Shown: in pieces, positions 15,317-27,771 of the stretch
How the letters are laid out: every line of letters begins with the position of its first letter
Position numbering within the stretch: the stretch's first letter is position 1
From: Micromonospora sp. WMMD1120
GTDB taxonomy: Bacteria > Actinomycetota > Actinomycetes > Mycobacteriales > Micromonosporaceae
Assembly (NCBI RefSeq): GCF_029626235.1
Contig: NZ_JARUBO010000005.1
Location: forward strand, 4,248,501 to 4,312,500
DNA: 64,000 nt
Reading direction: 5' to 3'
Position numbers and translations under genes: made by a program
The notes under the pieces: model-generated
Databases searched by the model: none
Seen by the model: only the letters and a program-made list of their open reading frames with translations
What the model was told of the DNA's origin: nothing

Positions 15317-17728
15317 TCAGACCAGTCCGGCGCGGCGCAGGGCCTCCGCCATCGCGTCATTGGTCGGAGCCGAACCGCCGTGCCGTTGCTGACCACCGCG
15401 ACCACCCTGACCACCGCGACCACCCTGCGAGCCGCGACCGCCCTGCCCGGTCGGCGAGCCCTGGCCGCCGCGACCGCCCGGGCCGCGCTGACCGCCGCGA
15501 CCCTCCTGGTTGGTCCGGCCGCCCCGGCCGGCGTCGGCGCCCGGCTCGTCCTCCAGGCGCAGGGTCAGCGAGATGCGCTTGCGGGGTACGTCCACGTCGA
15601 GCACCCGCACCTTGACCACGTCACCGGACTTCACCACCTCGCGGGGGTCCTTGACGAAGGTCTGGGACATCGCCGAGACGTGCACCAGACCGTCCTGGTG
15701 CACCCCGACGTCGACGAACGCGCCGAACGCCGCCACGTTGGTGACCACGCCCTCCAGCACCATGCCCGGCGTCAGGTCGCTGATCTTCTCCACGCCCTCG
15801 ACGAAGGTCGCGGTACGGAACTCCGGCCGCGGGTCCCGGCCCGGCTTCTCCAACTCGGCGAGGATGTCGGTGACGGTGGGCAGACCGAACCGGTCGTCGA
15901 CGAAGTCGGTGGCCCGCAGGCCGCGCAGGATCGCGCTCCTGCCGATCACCGCGCGCAGGTCCTGCCCGGTGCTGGCGAGGATGCGCCGCACCACCGGGTA
16001 CGCCTCGGGGTGCACGCTGGAGGAGTCCAGCGGGTCGTCGCCGTCGGGGATGCGCAGGAAGCCCGCGCACTGCTCGAACGCCTTCGGCCCGAGCCGGGCC
16101 ACCTTCTTCAGGTCGGTACGCGAGCGGAACGGCCCGTTGGCGTCCCGGTGCAGCACGATGTTCTCGGCCAGCCCGGCCCCGATCCCGGAGACCCGGGTCA
16201 GCAGCGGCGCGGAGGCCGTGTTGACGTCCACCCCGACGGCGTTGACGCAGTCCTCCACGACCGCGTCCAGCGACCGGGACAGCTTCACCTCGGACAGGTC
16301 GTGCTGGTACTGACCCACACCGATGGACCGCGGGTCGATCTTGACCAGCTCGGCCAGGGGGTCCTGGAGGCGGCGGGCGATGGACACCGCGCCGCGCAGC
16401 GACACGTCCATCCCCGGCAGCTCCTGCGCCGCGTACGCGGAGGCGGAGTAGACCGACGCGCCGGCCTCGGAGACCATCACCTTGGTCAGGTTGAGCTGCG
16501 GGTGCCGGGCGATGAGGTCGCCGGCGAGCTTGTCGGTCTCCCGCGACGCGGTGCCGTTGCCGATCGCGATCAGCTCCACCCCGTGCGCGCCGGCCAGCCG
16601 AGCGAGGGTCTCCACCGACGCGTCCCACTGCCGGCGCGGCTCGTGCGGATAGATGGTGTCGGTGGCGACCACCTTGCCGGTGGCGTCGACCACGGCCACC
16701 TTCACGCCGGTGCGCAGGCCCGGGTCCAGTCCCATCGTGGGTCGGGTGCCGGCCGGCGCGGCGAGCAGCAGGTCGCGCAGGTTCGTGGCGAAGACCCGCA
16801 CCGCCTCCTCCTCGGCCGCCTGCCACAGCCGCATCCGCAGGTCCGCGCCGAGGTGGATGAGGATCCGGGTACGCCACGCCCAGCGCACCGTGTCGGCCAG
16901 CCAGCGGTCGGCCGGGCGACCCGCGTCGGACACCCCGAACCGGCCGGCGATCATCGCCTCGTAGCGGCTCGGGCCGGTCGGGACGGCGTCGGCCTCGCCC
17001 GCCTCGTCGGGCTCCATGGTCAGGTCGAGCACGCCCTCCTTCTCACCCCGGAACATGGCCAGGATGCGGTGCGAGGGCAGCTTCGGGTACGGCTCGGAGA
17101 AGTCGAAGTAGTCGGCGAACTTCGCTCCGGCCGACTCCTGCCCCTCGCGTACCCGGGACACCAGGCGGCCCCGCGACCACATCTGCTCGCGCAGCGTGCC
17201 GATCAGGTCGGCGTCCTCGGCGAAGGTCTCGATGAGGATCGCCCGCGCGCCCTCCAGCGCGGCGGCCGCGTCGGCGACGCCCTTCTCCGGGTCGACGAAC
17301 CCGGCCGCGGTGGCGCGCGGGTCCTGACCGGGGTCGGCCAGCAGCGTCTCGGCCAGCGGGGCGAGGCCGGCCTCCCGGGCGATCTGTGCCCGGGTCCGCC
17401 GCTTGGGCTTGTACGGCAGGTAGATGTCCTCCAGCCGGGACTTCGAGTCGGCGGCCATGATCTGCGCTTCCAGGGCCTCGTCCAGCTTGCCCTGCCCGCG
17501 GATCGACTCCAGCACCGCAGCCCGCCGCTCGTCCAGTTCGCGCAGGTAGCGCAGCCGCTCCTCCAGGGTGCGCAGCTGGGTGTCGTCGAGCAGGCCGGTG
17601 GCCTCCTTGCGGTAACGGGCGATGAACGGCACTGTGGCGCCGCCGTCGAGCAGCTCCACGGCCGCCCGCACCTGACGCTCCGCCACGCCGAGCTCGTCGG
17701 CGATCCGCTGATGAACAGACTGGGTCAC
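15317..17728 (-). CDS. tex: Tex family S1 RNA-binding transcription accessory protein
   Basis: 803 residues. Order: N-terminal helical region ('[37 protein letters not shown]' area, 5-41), a YqgF/RNase H-like domain ('[16 protein letters not shown]', about 331-346), helix-hairpin-helix ('[16 protein letters not shown]', about 508-523), and an S1 domain near 650-715 ('[21 protein letters not shown]'). Tex binds nucleic acid and affects transcription. The last 85 residues are a Gly/Arg/Gln-rich tail with many RGG and GRGGQ repeats, resembling RGG-box RNA-binding tails. GTG start at 17728 with GAAGGCGG upstream. Divergent from the dGTPase gene. Confidence 0.95.
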   Translation of the reverse strand: MTQSVHQRIADELGVAERQVRAAVELLDGGATVPFIARYRKEATGLLDDTQLRTLEERLRYLRELDERRAAVLESIRGQGKLDEALEAQIMAADSKSRLEDIYLPYKPKRRTRAQIAREAGLAPLAETLLADPGQDPRATAAGFVDPEKGVADAAAALEGARAILIETFAEDADLIGTLREQMWSRGRLVSRVREGQESAGAKFADYFDFSEPYPKLPSHRILAMFRGEKEGVLDLTMEPDEAGEADAVPTGPSRYEAMIAGRFGVSDAGRPADRWLADTVRWAWRTRILIHLGADLRMRLWQAAEEEAVRVFATNLRDLLLAAPAGTRPTMGLDPGLRTGVKVAVVDATGKVVATDTIYPHEPRRQWDASVETLARLAGAHGVELIAIGNGTASRETDKLAGDLIARHPQLNLTKVMVSEAGASVYSASAYAAQELPGMDVSLRGAVSIARRLQDPLAELVKIDPRSIGVGQYQHDLSEVKLSRSLDAVVEDCVNAVGVDVNTASAPLLTRVSGIGAGLAENIVLHRDANGPFRSRTDLKKVARLGPKAFEQCAGFLRIPDGDDPLDSSSVHPEAYPVVRRILASTGQDLRAVIGRSAILRGLRATDFVDDRFGLPTVTDILAELEKPGRDPRPEFRTATFVEGVEKISDLTPGMVLEGVVTNVAAFGAFVDVGVHQDGLVHVSAMSQTFVKDPREVVKSGDVVKVRVLDVDVPRKRISLTLRLEDEPGADAGRGGRTNQEGRGGQRGPGGRGGQGSPTGQGGRGSQGGRGGQGGRGGQQRHGGSAPTNDAMAEALRRAGLV

Positions 17729-17837
17729 GATCTCGATCCGCCTTCAGAAGTGGGTACCGCCTGCATTCTGCCGGGCGCCCCCGACGGCTGTCGTCGCGGC
17801 TGGCCGCCGACCGGCGGCGGTCCCGCGTGGCCTGCGC

Positions 17838-17843
17838 TAGCGT
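17838..17843 (+). promoter_or_regulatory. -10 box of a probably leaderless dgt transcript
   Basis: TAGCGT ends 7 nt before the ATG at 17851 and no SD is present, so transcription probably begins at or next to the start codon. No clear -35 is seen. Confidence 0.5.
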
Positions 17844-17850
17844 GGCGATC

Positions 17851-19362
17851 ATGGAAACCGCTGCGGAGCCCCGCGCCCGTCGGCTCTTCGGCGGCAGCGC
17901 CCGAGCCCTCGGCGACCTCACGGCCAACCCGTTCCGGGCCGACCGGGACCGGATCGTCGGCTCGCCGTTCTTCGCCCGCCTCGGCGGCGTCACCCAGGTG
18001 ATCAGCCCGGTCGGCTCCGGGCTGCTGGTGCACAACCGGCTCACCCACAGCCTCAAGGTCGCCCAGGTGGGCCGGGCGATCGCCGAGCGGTTGACCGCCG
18101 ACGAGCGCTGGCGTGACCTGCTGGACAAGCTCGGCGGCCTCGACCCCGACGTGGTGGAGGCGGCGGCGCTCGCCCACGACCTCGGCCACCCGCCGTTCGG
18201 ACACCTGGGGGAGCGGGTGCTGGACCGGCTGGCCCGGCAGCGCCTCGGCCTCGCCGACGGCTTCGAGGGCAACGCGCAGTCGTACCGGATCGTCACCAGC
18301 ACCGAGATCGGCGGCGCGGCCACCACCGGCCTGGACCTGACCGCCGCGGTGCGCGCGGCGATGCTGAAGTACCCGTGGACGCGGCTGGACCACCCCGACC
18401 CGCACCCGCGCAGCATGGACCCGCGGCCGCGCGGGGCCACCCCGCCGCCCGACGACCCGGAGAGCGGTTCGTCGAAGTTCGGCGCGTACCGGACCGAGCT
18501 GGACGACCTGCGGCAGGCCCGGGAACCGTTCGTCGGCCGCATCCCGGACTGGCAGCAGACCGTGGAGGCGTCGGTGATGGACACCGCCGACGACATCGCG
18601 TACGCCATCCACGACGTGGAGGACTTCTACCGGGTCGGCGTGCTCCAGCAGGGAGCGGTCTCCGCCGAGCTGATGGCCTGGCAGCGGGAGAGCGGACACT
18701 TCCGGGCGATCACCGACGCGGCGCTGGCCACCGCCGCCCGTCGGCCCGGCGCGGCGATCGAACGGCTGCGGCGGCAACTGCATCGCAAGGACGCCTGGGT
18801 CGCCGACGACGACGCGTTCGCCGCCGCCGTCGAGCACGTCCGGGAGGAGCTGGTCGACGGGCTGCTCGCCATGCCGTTCGACGGCTCGATCGAGGCCGAA
18901 CAGTACGTGTCGCGGTTCTCCGCCCGCTGGTCCACCCGCTTCGTCGAGGCGATCACCGTCACCGACGCGCCGTCGGTGCGCTCCGGGCACGTGCTGCTGG
19001 GCTGCGCCCAGTGGCACGAGGTGCAGGTGCTCAAGTTCGTCCACCACCGGTTCGTGCTGGCCCGCCCGGATCTGGCCCTGCACCAGCGCGGCCAGGCCCG
19101 GCTGCTGGGCACCCTGGTCGAGGCGCTGTGGGAGTGGCTGCTCGACCCGGCGGAGGAGTCCCGGCTGCCCCGCCGGCTGCACGACCTCGTCGAGTTGGCC
19201 GAGGCGGAGCTGCACCCGCGTACCCCGGACCGGATCGGCCGGGCCCGGGGCCGGGCCATCGTGGACTTCGTCGCGCAGCTCACCGACGGTCAGGCGGTGG
19301 CGATGCTGGACGCCCTCTCCGGCCGCTCCGGCGCCCTCTGGACCGACGCGTTCGTGCTCTGA
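17851..19362 (+). CDS. dgt: Deoxyguanosinetriphosphate triphosphohydrolase-like protein (HD domain)
   Basis: 503 residues. The HD-domain metal motif H-D-L-G-H-P-P-F-G-H (AHDLGHPPFGH, about 109-119), an upstream histidine in 'NRLTHSLKVAQVGR' (about 59-72), and 'DTADDIAYAIHDVED' (about 248-262) are typical of dGTPases. The enzyme hydrolyses dNTPs to nucleoside and triphosphate, adjusting dNTP pools. The start is taken at ATG 17851 on the -10 spacing; a GTG 9 nt upstream is in frame. Divergent from tex with a 122-bp gap. Confidence 0.9.
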   Translation: METAAEPRARRLFGGSARALGDLTANPFRADRDRIVGSPFFARLGGVTQVISPVGSGLLVHNRLTHSLKVAQVGRAIAERLTADERWRDLLDKLGGLDPDVVEAAALAHDLGHPPFGHLGERVLDRLARQRLGLADGFEGNAQSYRIVTSTEIGGAATTGLDLTAAVRAAMLKYPWTRLDHPDPHPRSMDPRPRGATPPPDDPESGSSKFGAYRTELDDLRQAREPFVGRIPDWQQTVEASVMDTADDIAYAIHDVEDFYRVGVLQQGAVSAELMAWQRESGHFRAITDAALATAARRPGAAIERLRRQLHRKDAWVADDDAFAAAVEHVREELVDGLLAMPFDGSIEAEQYVSRFSARWSTRFVEAITVTDAPSVRSGHVLLGCAQWHEVQVLKFVHHRFVLARPDLALHQRGQARLLGTLVEALWEWLLDPAEESRLPRRLHDLVELAEAELHPRTPDRIGRARGRAIVDFVAQLTDGQAVAMLDALSGRSGALWTDAFVL

Positions 19363-19365
19363 ACC

Positions 19366-19384
19366 GGCCCGGCCGAGCCGGGCC
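19366..19384 (+). terminator. Short hairpin after dgt
   Basis: GGCCCGGC (19366-19373) and GCCGGGCC (19377-19384) pair around a 3-nt loop, starting 4 nt after the dgt stop. Confidence 0.5.
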
Positions 19385-19415
19385 GCGCCTGGTCGGGCTG
19401 TCCCGCCCCGGTAGG

Positions 19416-20564
19416 TCAGGCGACGGCCTGCCACCAGCCGTCGACGGCGGGCGGCTCGTCGACCACCACCCGCTCGCCGGGGCGGGGCACGGCGAGCCGG
19501 ACGTCGCGCGCCTTCGCCTCGGCCCACAGCCTGTCGACCGGCTCGGACCAGTCGTGCAGGGCCAGGTTGAACGTGGCCCAGTGCACCGGAACGAACAGCC
19601 CGCCGCGCAGGTCGAGGTGGGCGCTGACCGCCTCCTCGGGGAACATGTGGATGGCCGGCCAGGCCCTGTCGTACGCGCCGATCTGCATCAGCGTCACGTC
19701 GAACGGGCCGTGCGCGGCGCCGATCTCGGCGTACCCGTCGAAGTAGCCGGAGTCGCCGGTGTAGAAGACCCGGCGGCGTGCCCCGGCCACCACCCAGGAG
19801 CTCCAGAGCGTGCCGTCGCGGCGCAGCCCGCGCCCGGAGAAGTGCTGGGCGGCGGTGGCGGTGATCGTCAGCCCGGCGACCCGGTGCGACTCGGACCAGT
19901 CCAGCTCGATGATCCGCTCGGCGGGCACGCCCCACCGGTCCAGGTGCGCGCCCACGCCGAGCGGCACCAGGAACGGCGCGGACTGCCCGGCGAGCAGCGC
20001 CCGCACGGTGCCCATGTCGAGGTGGTCGTAGTGGTCGTGCGAGATCAGGATGGCGTCCAGCGGAGGCAGCTCCTCGATGCCCACCGGCGGCTCGTGCAGT
20101 CGGCGCGGGCCGACCAGAGCCGAGGGTGAGCACCTGTCGCTCCACACCGGGTCGAGCAGCACCCGCCGACCCTCGATCTCGACGAGCGTGGACGCGTGGC
20201 CGTACCAGACGACGGCGAGTTCGTCGGCGGCCCGCGCCGGGTCGCCCGCCGGCGCGGTGGGCCGCAGCAGTGGCACGGGCGCGCTCGGGCGGCGCTTCTG
20301 CTTGCCGAAGACCAGCTCGCGGAGCAGGTTGCGGCCCGGCTCGGCGACCATGGTGCGGGTGCCGGCCCGGTTGTGGAAGGTGCCGTCACGGAACTGGGGT
20401 GAGCGCGCGGCCCGCTCGGCCCGCGCGCCGCTGAGCCGACCGCCCAGCGCCGCCGGCACATCCCGGGCGACCCACGCCAACCCGGCCAGCGCGGCCAGGC
20501 CGGCCGCCCCCCGCATCCGTCGCGCGAGCGACCGTTCGACGTCCGTGCCCTGCGCTCGTGCCAT
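19416..20564 (-). CDS. MBL-fold metallohydrolase (UlaG/NAPE-PLD-like)
   Basis: 382 residues. The metallo-beta-lactamase core carries 'SHDHYDHLDMGT' (H-x-H-x-D-H, about 187-198), 'HFSGRG' near 250, 'YTGDSGYFDGY' near 277-287 and 'PVHWATFNLALHDWSEP' near 335. The last motif resembles N-acyl-phosphatidylethanolamine phospholipase D-like proteins. A hydrophobic segment at about 20-32 may be a membrane anchor. ATG 20564 is preferred over an upstream frame start because CGGAGGGA lies 9 nt before it. Substrate not known; it ends close to dgt in a convergent layout. Confidence 0.85.
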   Translation of the reverse strand: MARAQGTDVERSLARRMRGAAGLAALAGLAWVARDVPAALGGRLSGARAERAARSPQFRDGTFHNRAGTRTMVAEPGRNLLRELVFGKQKRRPSAPVPLLRPTAPAGDPARAADELAVVWYGHASTLVEIEGRRVLLDPVWSDRCSPSALVGPRRLHEPPVGIEELPPLDAILISHDHYDHLDMGTVRALLAGQSAPFLVPLGVGAHLDRWGVPAERIIELDWSESHRVAGLTITATAAQHFSGRGLRRDGTLWSSWVVAGARRRVFYTGDSGYFDGYAEIGAAHGPFDVTLMQIGAYDRAWPAIHMFPEEAVSAHLDLRGGLFVPVHWATFNLALHDWSEPVDRLWAEAKARDVRLAVPRPGERVVVDEPPAVDGWWQAVA

Positions 20565-20633
20565 TGCCGTCCCTCCGACGTGTCCGCCCTCCACGGTAGC
20601 CACCCGGGTCGGCCCGCGCGTCGGCGGTCGCCA

Positions 20634-20668
20634 CCCCGGGTCGGTCGCCCGTGGCGACCGACCCGGGG
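20634..20668 (-). terminator. Terminator after the beta-lactamase-like gene
   Basis: A perfect 16-bp stem, CCCCGGGTCGGTCGCC (20634-20649) with its complement at 20653-20668, and a 3-nt loop, 8 nt beyond the stop at 20676 in the minus direction. Confidence 0.85.
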
Positions 20669-20675
20669 ACGCGGA

Positions 20676-21686
20676 TCAGCCGCCGTTGCTCGGGCGTCGG
20701 GCGGCGCTCCGGTACGTCGTGCCCACGCCGGCGATCCGGTCCACCGCCGCCAGGAACCGGGGTCCCATCTCCGCCCGCGCCTGCACGGCCGGGTGGGTGG
20801 CGCCGAAGTCCTCCGGGTCGGCCTGCCCGTCGGCGAAGAGCGCGTAGGTGAGCACCGCCGCGCCGGAACGGTCGAAGATCACCCCGGCCTCGTGCCGGGC
20901 GTCCGCGTACCAACCGGCCTTGGTGGCGACGCGGGTCCGCTCGTCCGAGGACATGGTGCGCCGGATGCCGTCGGTGAACGCCACCGGGGAACGCAGGAGG
21001 CCCAACAGGTACGTCGTCGAGGCGGGGGAGAGCAGCGTGCCGCCGACCAGGGCGCGCAGCAGGTCGTGCGTCTCCCGGGGGGTGCTGGTGCCGAGGAAGA
21101 ACCGGTTCGGGTTGGCCACCGGCTGGACCTGGGTGTTCGGGAAACCCTTGGCCAGCAGAATCGAGTTGATCTCGGCGGCCGGGGCGACCAGCCCGCACAG
21201 CCGTACCGCCGTGTCGTCGGAGACGGTCAGCAGGTTGACCAGCACGTGCCCGAGGGTCACCAGGCTCGGGTACGCGCCGTCCAGGCTGAAGATGCCGTCC
21301 CCGCCCGGCACGACGATCGCCTCGGTGACCTCGACCCGCTGGTCCAGGGTGAGCAGCCTCCGGTCGACCTTGTCGAGCACCGCCGTGGCGACCGCGATCT
21401 TGTTGACGCTGTACGCCTCGATCCGCCGGTCCGCGTCCGCCGCCACCGCCACCACCGGCGGGCCGGCCGGGTCAGCCACGCTGACGTACGCCTGCCAGTT
21501 GCCACCGGCCTCGGCGCGGTACCTCTCGAAGGTGGCGGCGACCCGGCGGGCGGCCCGGGTCGGGGTGGTCGGCGACGCGTCGGTGCTCGCGGCGGCGCCG
21601 GCCGGTGCGGCGGTGCCCAACACCGTGCCGGCGGTGGCCATGGTGCCGAGCCCGAGGGCCGTCCTGCGGTTCAGCCGGATAGTCAA
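20676..21686 (-). CDS. Class A beta-lactamase-like serine hydrolase, Tat-exported
   Basis: 336 residues. A twin-arginine signal (LNRRTALGLG, about 5-14) ends near AAPAGAAAS. Serine-hydrolase motifs are present in altered form: S-x-x-K as 'YSVNK' (about 110-114), S-D-N as 'SDD' in 'TVSDDTAV', and K-T-G as 'KAG' in 'ATKAGWY'. The fold therefore looks like PF13354, but the SDN to SDD and KTG to KAG changes argue against a typical penicillinase; a carboxypeptidase or esterase role is possible. The TTG start at 21686 has GGGGGAG 4-5 nt upstream and places the Tat motif correctly; longer frames have no signal. Confidence 0.82.
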   Translation of the reverse strand: MTIRLNRRTALGLGTMATAGTVLGTAAPAGAAASTDASPTTPTRAARRVAATFERYRAEAGGNWQAYVSVADPAGPPVVAVAADADRRIEAYSVNKIAVATAVLDKVDRRLLTLDQRVEVTEAIVVPGGDGIFSLDGAYPSLVTLGHVLVNLLTVSDDTAVRLCGLVAPAAEINSILLAKGFPNTQVQPVANPNRFFLGTSTPRETHDLLRALVGGTLLSPASTTYLLGLLRSPVAFTDGIRRTMSSDERTRVATKAGWYADARHEAGVIFDRSGAAVLTYALFADGQADPEDFGATHPAVQARAEMGPRFLAAVDRIAGVGTTYRSAARRPSNGG

Positions 21687-21768
21687 TCGTCTCCCCCATC
21701 GTGGTGCGCCGGAGCGCTTGCTGGCACACCAAGCTAGGCGAGATGATCGACTCAATCGATGTCCCCGA

Positions 21769-22722
21769 TCAGTTCCGAACGATCCCGAACAGTCGGCCCG
21801 GCCCTCGACGCAGCGCGGCGCCGACCGCGTTGACCGGTCCGGACACCAGTTGCCGCAGGTCCGGCAGGTGGCCGCCGCTGACCGCCTCGCCGGACGGGTT
21901 CGGGGCGAAGACCGAGCCGTCGTGCGCCGCCACCGGCTTTCCGCTCAGCCCGGCCAGCCGCATCAACGGCCCGACCAGGACGTCGTAGACCCCCGGCAGC
22001 GCGGTGAAGCCGACCCGCATCACCACGTTGAGTCGGCCCACCGAGACCTCGCGGCGGGGCCGGTCGACGCAGTCCACGATGGCCCGCGCCACCCGTCGCG
22101 CGCTGGCGACCGGCGGCGGGGGCCGGCCGATCCGGCCCAGGTAGTTGGCCGCCTGCTGGTACACGGGCGTGTCCACGCTGCCGGGATTGACCAGGCACAA
22201 CCGGATACCCGGGCTGTCCCGCAGCTCCTGCTGCACCGTCCGCGCCAGACCCTGCAAACCCCACTTGCTGGCCACGTACGCGCTCAGGTACGGCGCGGTG
22301 ATGTGCCCGAGCACCGAGCCGGTGAGGATGACGGTGCCGGCCCCGGCCGCCCGGAAGTGCCGCAACGCCACCCGGACCGAGCTGGCCGCGCTGAGCAGGT
22401 CGGTGCGTACCACCTGGTCGAAGACCCGTTCGGGCACCTGCTCGAAGCTCCCGTAGACCATCACCGCGGCCGTGTGCACCCACACGTCGATCCGGCCGAA
22501 GCTGTCGATCGCCGCCGCCGCCAGCGCGTCCAGCGCCTCCGGCTCGCTGATGTCGGTCGGCACCGTCACCACCTCGGTGTCGGCGCACTCCGCGCGTACC
22601 TCGGCCAGGGTGTCGGTGGCGCGGGCGGCGAGGACGAGGCGGTCGCCGCGCGCGGCGAACGCCCGGGCTGTCGCCCGGCCGATCCCGCTCGTCGCGCCGA
22701 CGACCACCACGACCCGACTCAC
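21769..22722 (-). CDS. Short-chain dehydrogenase/reductase
   Basis: 317 residues, classical SDR. The cofactor loop GATSGIGR is at about residues 9-16, the catalytic Ser in 'ILTGSVLGH' (about 135-143), and Y-x3-K in 'SAYVASK' (about 151-157). The C-terminal 90 residues extend beyond a minimal SDR and are proline/glycine rich, as in actinobacterial long SDRs of unknown substrate. GTG start at 22722. It follows the zinc alcohol dehydrogenase by 55 bp on the same strand, so the two may be co-transcribed. Confidence 0.85.
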   Translation of the reverse strand: MSRVVVVVGATSGIGRATARAFAARGDRLVLAARATDTLAEVRAECADTEVVTVPTDISEPEALDALAAAAIDSFGRIDVWVHTAAVMVYGSFEQVPERVFDQVVRTDLLSAASSVRVALRHFRAAGAGTVILTGSVLGHITAPYLSAYVASKWGLQGLARTVQQELRDSPGIRLCLVNPGSVDTPVYQQAANYLGRIGRPPPPVASARRVARAIVDCVDRPRREVSVGRLNVVMRVGFTALPGVYDVLVGPLMRLAGLSGKPVAAHDGSVFAPNPSGEAVSGGHLPDLRQLVSGPVNAVGAALRRGPGRLFGIVRN

Positions 22723-22777
22723 GGTGCCTGCCAGGTGCGTGACTGCGGGGCTCGCAACCCCGGCTCACTCCTCGCAC

Positions 22778-23962
<1,185 letters not shown>

Positions 23963-24145
23963 GTCCCTCGTCCCCTCTCGCGGTCCGTCTCGACAGACTG
24001 CTACCCGGGTCGGGGCACTTGAACCTGCCGGGTTGGCCGTTGTCTCGCCGTCGACTCGCGGCCGGGTGATCGAGTCGGTTCCCTGACGGCGGGCCTACGA
24101 CCACGCGCGGATCGCCCGACGTCAGGAAAGCCGAGTGGATCATCG

Positions 24146-24241
24146 CCAGGCAGCCAGGCAGCCAGGCAGCCAGGCAGCCAGGCAGCCAGGCAGCCAGGCA
24201 GCCAGGCAGCCAGGCAGCCAGGCAGCCGGGCAGCCGGGCGG
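24146..24241. repeat. 8-bp tandem repeat, (CCAGGCAG) x10 plus 2 variants
   Basis: Ten perfect head-to-tail copies of CCAGGCAG (24146-24225) are followed by CCGGGCAG and CCGGGCGG. It lies in the 342-bp gene-free gap 23963-24304 between the alcohol dehydrogenase start and the sdhB stop, before the sdhB terminator. It is not part of a believable gene. Such an array is expected to vary in copy number by slippage. The rest of the gap (23963-24145) shows nothing else. Confidence 0.97.
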
Positions 24242-24251
24242 GTCCGGAAAC

Positions 24252-24295
24252 GCCGCACCGCCGCACCCGGGCGACCCGGGACACGGCGGTGCGGC
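24252..24295 (-). terminator. Terminator after sdhB
   Basis: GCCGCACCGCCG (24252-24263) pairs with CGGCGGTGCGGC (24284-24295). Inside, two CCCGGG hexamers (24266-24271, 24275-24280) can pair with each other. It begins 10 nt past the sdhB stop. Confidence 0.8.
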
Positions 24296-24304
24296 ACCCG
24301 CGGG

Positions 24305-25065
24305 TCAGGAACCGGGGGTGTTGTTGGCGCCCTTCGCGGTGGCCGCCAGGTAGTCGCGGTTGAGCCGACCGATGGTGTTCAGCGGGATGCCCTTCGGGCA
24401 GGCCGGGGTGCACTCGCCGGCGTTGGTGCAGCCACCGAAGCCGGCCTCGTCGTGCGCGTCGACCATGCCGATCACCCGGGTGTAGCGCTCCGGCTGGCCC
24501 TGCGGCAGCAGCGAGAGTTGGGTGAGCTTGGCGGCGGTGAAGAGCATGCCGGAGCCGTTCGGGCAGGCCGCCACGCAGGCGCCGCAGCCGATGCAGGCCG
24601 CCGACTCGAAGGCGGCGTCCGCGTTGGCCTTGGCCACCGGGGTGGCGTGCGCCTCGGGCGCGCTGCCGGTCGGCGCGGTGATGTAGCCGCCGGCCGCGAT
24701 GATCTTGTCGAAGGCGCTCCGGTTGACGACCAGGTCCTTGACGACCGGGAAGGCGCTGGCCCGCCACGGCTCGATGTCGATCGTCTCGCCGTCCTTGAAC
24801 TGCCGCATGTGCAGTTGGCAGGCGGTGGTGCCGCGCTGCGGACCGTGCGCGTCGCCGTTGATCATCAGACCGCACATGCCGCAGATGCCCTCGCGGCAGT
24901 CGTGGTCGAACGCCACCGGGTCCTCGCCGGCGAGGATCAGCCGCTCGTTGAGCACGTCGAGCATCTCCAGGAACGACATGTCCGGGGACACGTCGTCGAC
25001 CGGGTAGGTCACCATCCGACCCTTGTCCTCAGGGCCCTTCTGGCGCCAGATGCGCAGGGTCAGGT

Positions 25066-25069
<4 letters not shown>
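24305..25069 (-). CDS. sdhB: Succinate dehydrogenase iron-sulfur subunit
   Basis: 254 residues. The [2Fe-2S] ligands are in '[10 protein letters not shown]' (about 57-66) with a further Cys in 'TTACQ'. The [4Fe-4S] and [3Fe-4S] ligands are in '[14 protein letters not shown]' (about 153-166) and '[14 protein letters not shown]' (about 208-221). It passes electrons from SdhA flavin to quinone at the membrane. The GTG start overlaps the sdhA stop (GTGA). Last gene of sdhCAB. Confidence 0.96.
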
Positions 25070-27003
<1,934 letters not shown>

Positions 27004-27004
27004 G

Positions 27005-27694
27005 TCAGGACACCAATCCGGTGAGTACGGCGAACGGGACCACCAGGTACCCGGCGCAGAGCAGCACGGCGAAGAGCAGGGCCGCGGTACGCGCCGTGCG
27101 CTCACCGCGCGGGGTCTGCTGGCCGAGGCTGCGGAACGCGCTGAACGCGCCGTGGCGCAGGTGGAAGCCCACCGTGACGATGGCGAGCGTGTAGAAGAGC
27201 GTGACGTACCAGCGTTCCGGCGCGAAGTCGGCGACGACGTTGCCGTACGGCTTGCTCTCGTTCCCGACCGGGTTCAGCGTGCCGGTGGTCAGGTCGAGGA
27301 TGTGGTAGATCACGAACAGCAGGATGATCACGCCGCCCCAGCGCATCGTGCGGGCCGCGTAGCTGCCGTTGATCTTCTTGCGGTGCGCGTACTTGACCGG
27401 GCGGGCGGCTCGGGCGCGCCGGGCCAGCACCGTGGCGGCGACGATATGGGCGACGACAGCGACCACCAGCACGGCGCGCAGGCCCCACAGGAACCAGACG
27501 CCGGGCAGCAGCGGCTTGCCGATGTCGCGCAACCAGTGCGCGTAGTGGTCGAACGCGGTCTCCCCCGCGAACACCTTGAGGTTCCCGAGCATGTGGGCGA
27601 TCAGGAACAGCACCAGCAGGATGCCCGTCACCGCCATGACGGCCTTGAGGCCGACGTTCGAGCGGATGGGCGACCGAGTTTTCGTCATTACCAC
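27005..27694 (-). CDS. sdhC: Succinate dehydrogenase cytochrome b subunit (type B anchor)
   Basis: 229 residues with about five membrane segments, the single-subunit, di-heme type-B anchor; no sdhD is present. Candidate heme histidines lie in 'LIAHMLGN', 'VVAHIVAA', 'VIYHILDL' and 'GFHLRHG'. It anchors SdhAB and reduces menaquinone. I take the GTG at 27694 as start because the -10 TAGCGT ends 7 nt before it, implying a leaderless message; ATG two codons later is the alternative. It lies at the head of the sdhCAB operon and divergent from a LysR gene. Confidence 0.92.
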   Translation of the reverse strand: MVMTKTRSPIRSNVGLKAVMAVTGILLVLFLIAHMLGNLKVFAGETAFDHYAHWLRDIGKPLLPGVWFLWGLRAVLVVAVVAHIVAATVLARRARAARPVKYAHRKKINGSYAARTMRWGGVIILLFVIYHILDLTTGTLNPVGNESKPYGNVVADFAPERWYVTLFYTLAIVTVGFHLRHGAFSAFRSLGQQTPRGERTARTAALLFAVLLCAGYLVVPFAVLTGLVS

Positions 27695-27701
27695 GAGACC
27701 G

Positions 27702-27731
27702 ACGCTAGGAGCACTTGGATCAGTCGTCCAA
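27702..27731 (-). promoter_or_regulatory. sdhCAB promoter
   Basis: On the minus strand TTGGAC (27726-27731) and TAGCGT (27702-27707) are separated by 18 nt. The -10 ends 7 nt before the GTG at 27694, so the first base of sdhC is about +1. Confidence 0.75.
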
Positions 27732-27752
27732 TGCATCAAACTCGCAGTGTTG

Positions 27753-27767
27753 ATAGCCGTAAGCTAT
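27753..27767. promoter_or_regulatory. LysR-type regulator box between sdhC and lysR
   Basis: The perfect inverted repeat ATAGC-N5-GCTAT contains the LysR T-N11-A signature. Its centre (27760) lies about 66 bp upstream of the predicted sdhC transcription start, the standard recognition-site position. It also overlaps the lysR promoter, just before the ATG at 27772, as expected for autorepression. Confidence 0.75.
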
Positions 27768-27771
27768 TTAG

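Noticed and set aside
15269..18001. Long plus-strand frame of 910 codons opposite tex
   Set aside because: It is a shadow produced by high GC on the strand opposite a clear Tex protein; its product is His/Gly/Arg-rich with no family similarity.
17725..20145. Minus-strand frame of 806 codons over dgt
   Set aside because: Opposite the HD-domain protein; it only joins noise to the N-terminal part of the MBL gene in the wrong frame.
20676..21686. Beta-lactamase-like gene as an antibiotic-resistance determinant
   Set aside because: Two of the three active-site motifs are changed, so resistance should not be claimed.
24146..24241. 8-bp array considered as a CRISPR
   Set aside because: The repeats are directly adjacent with no spacers and no cas genes are near.
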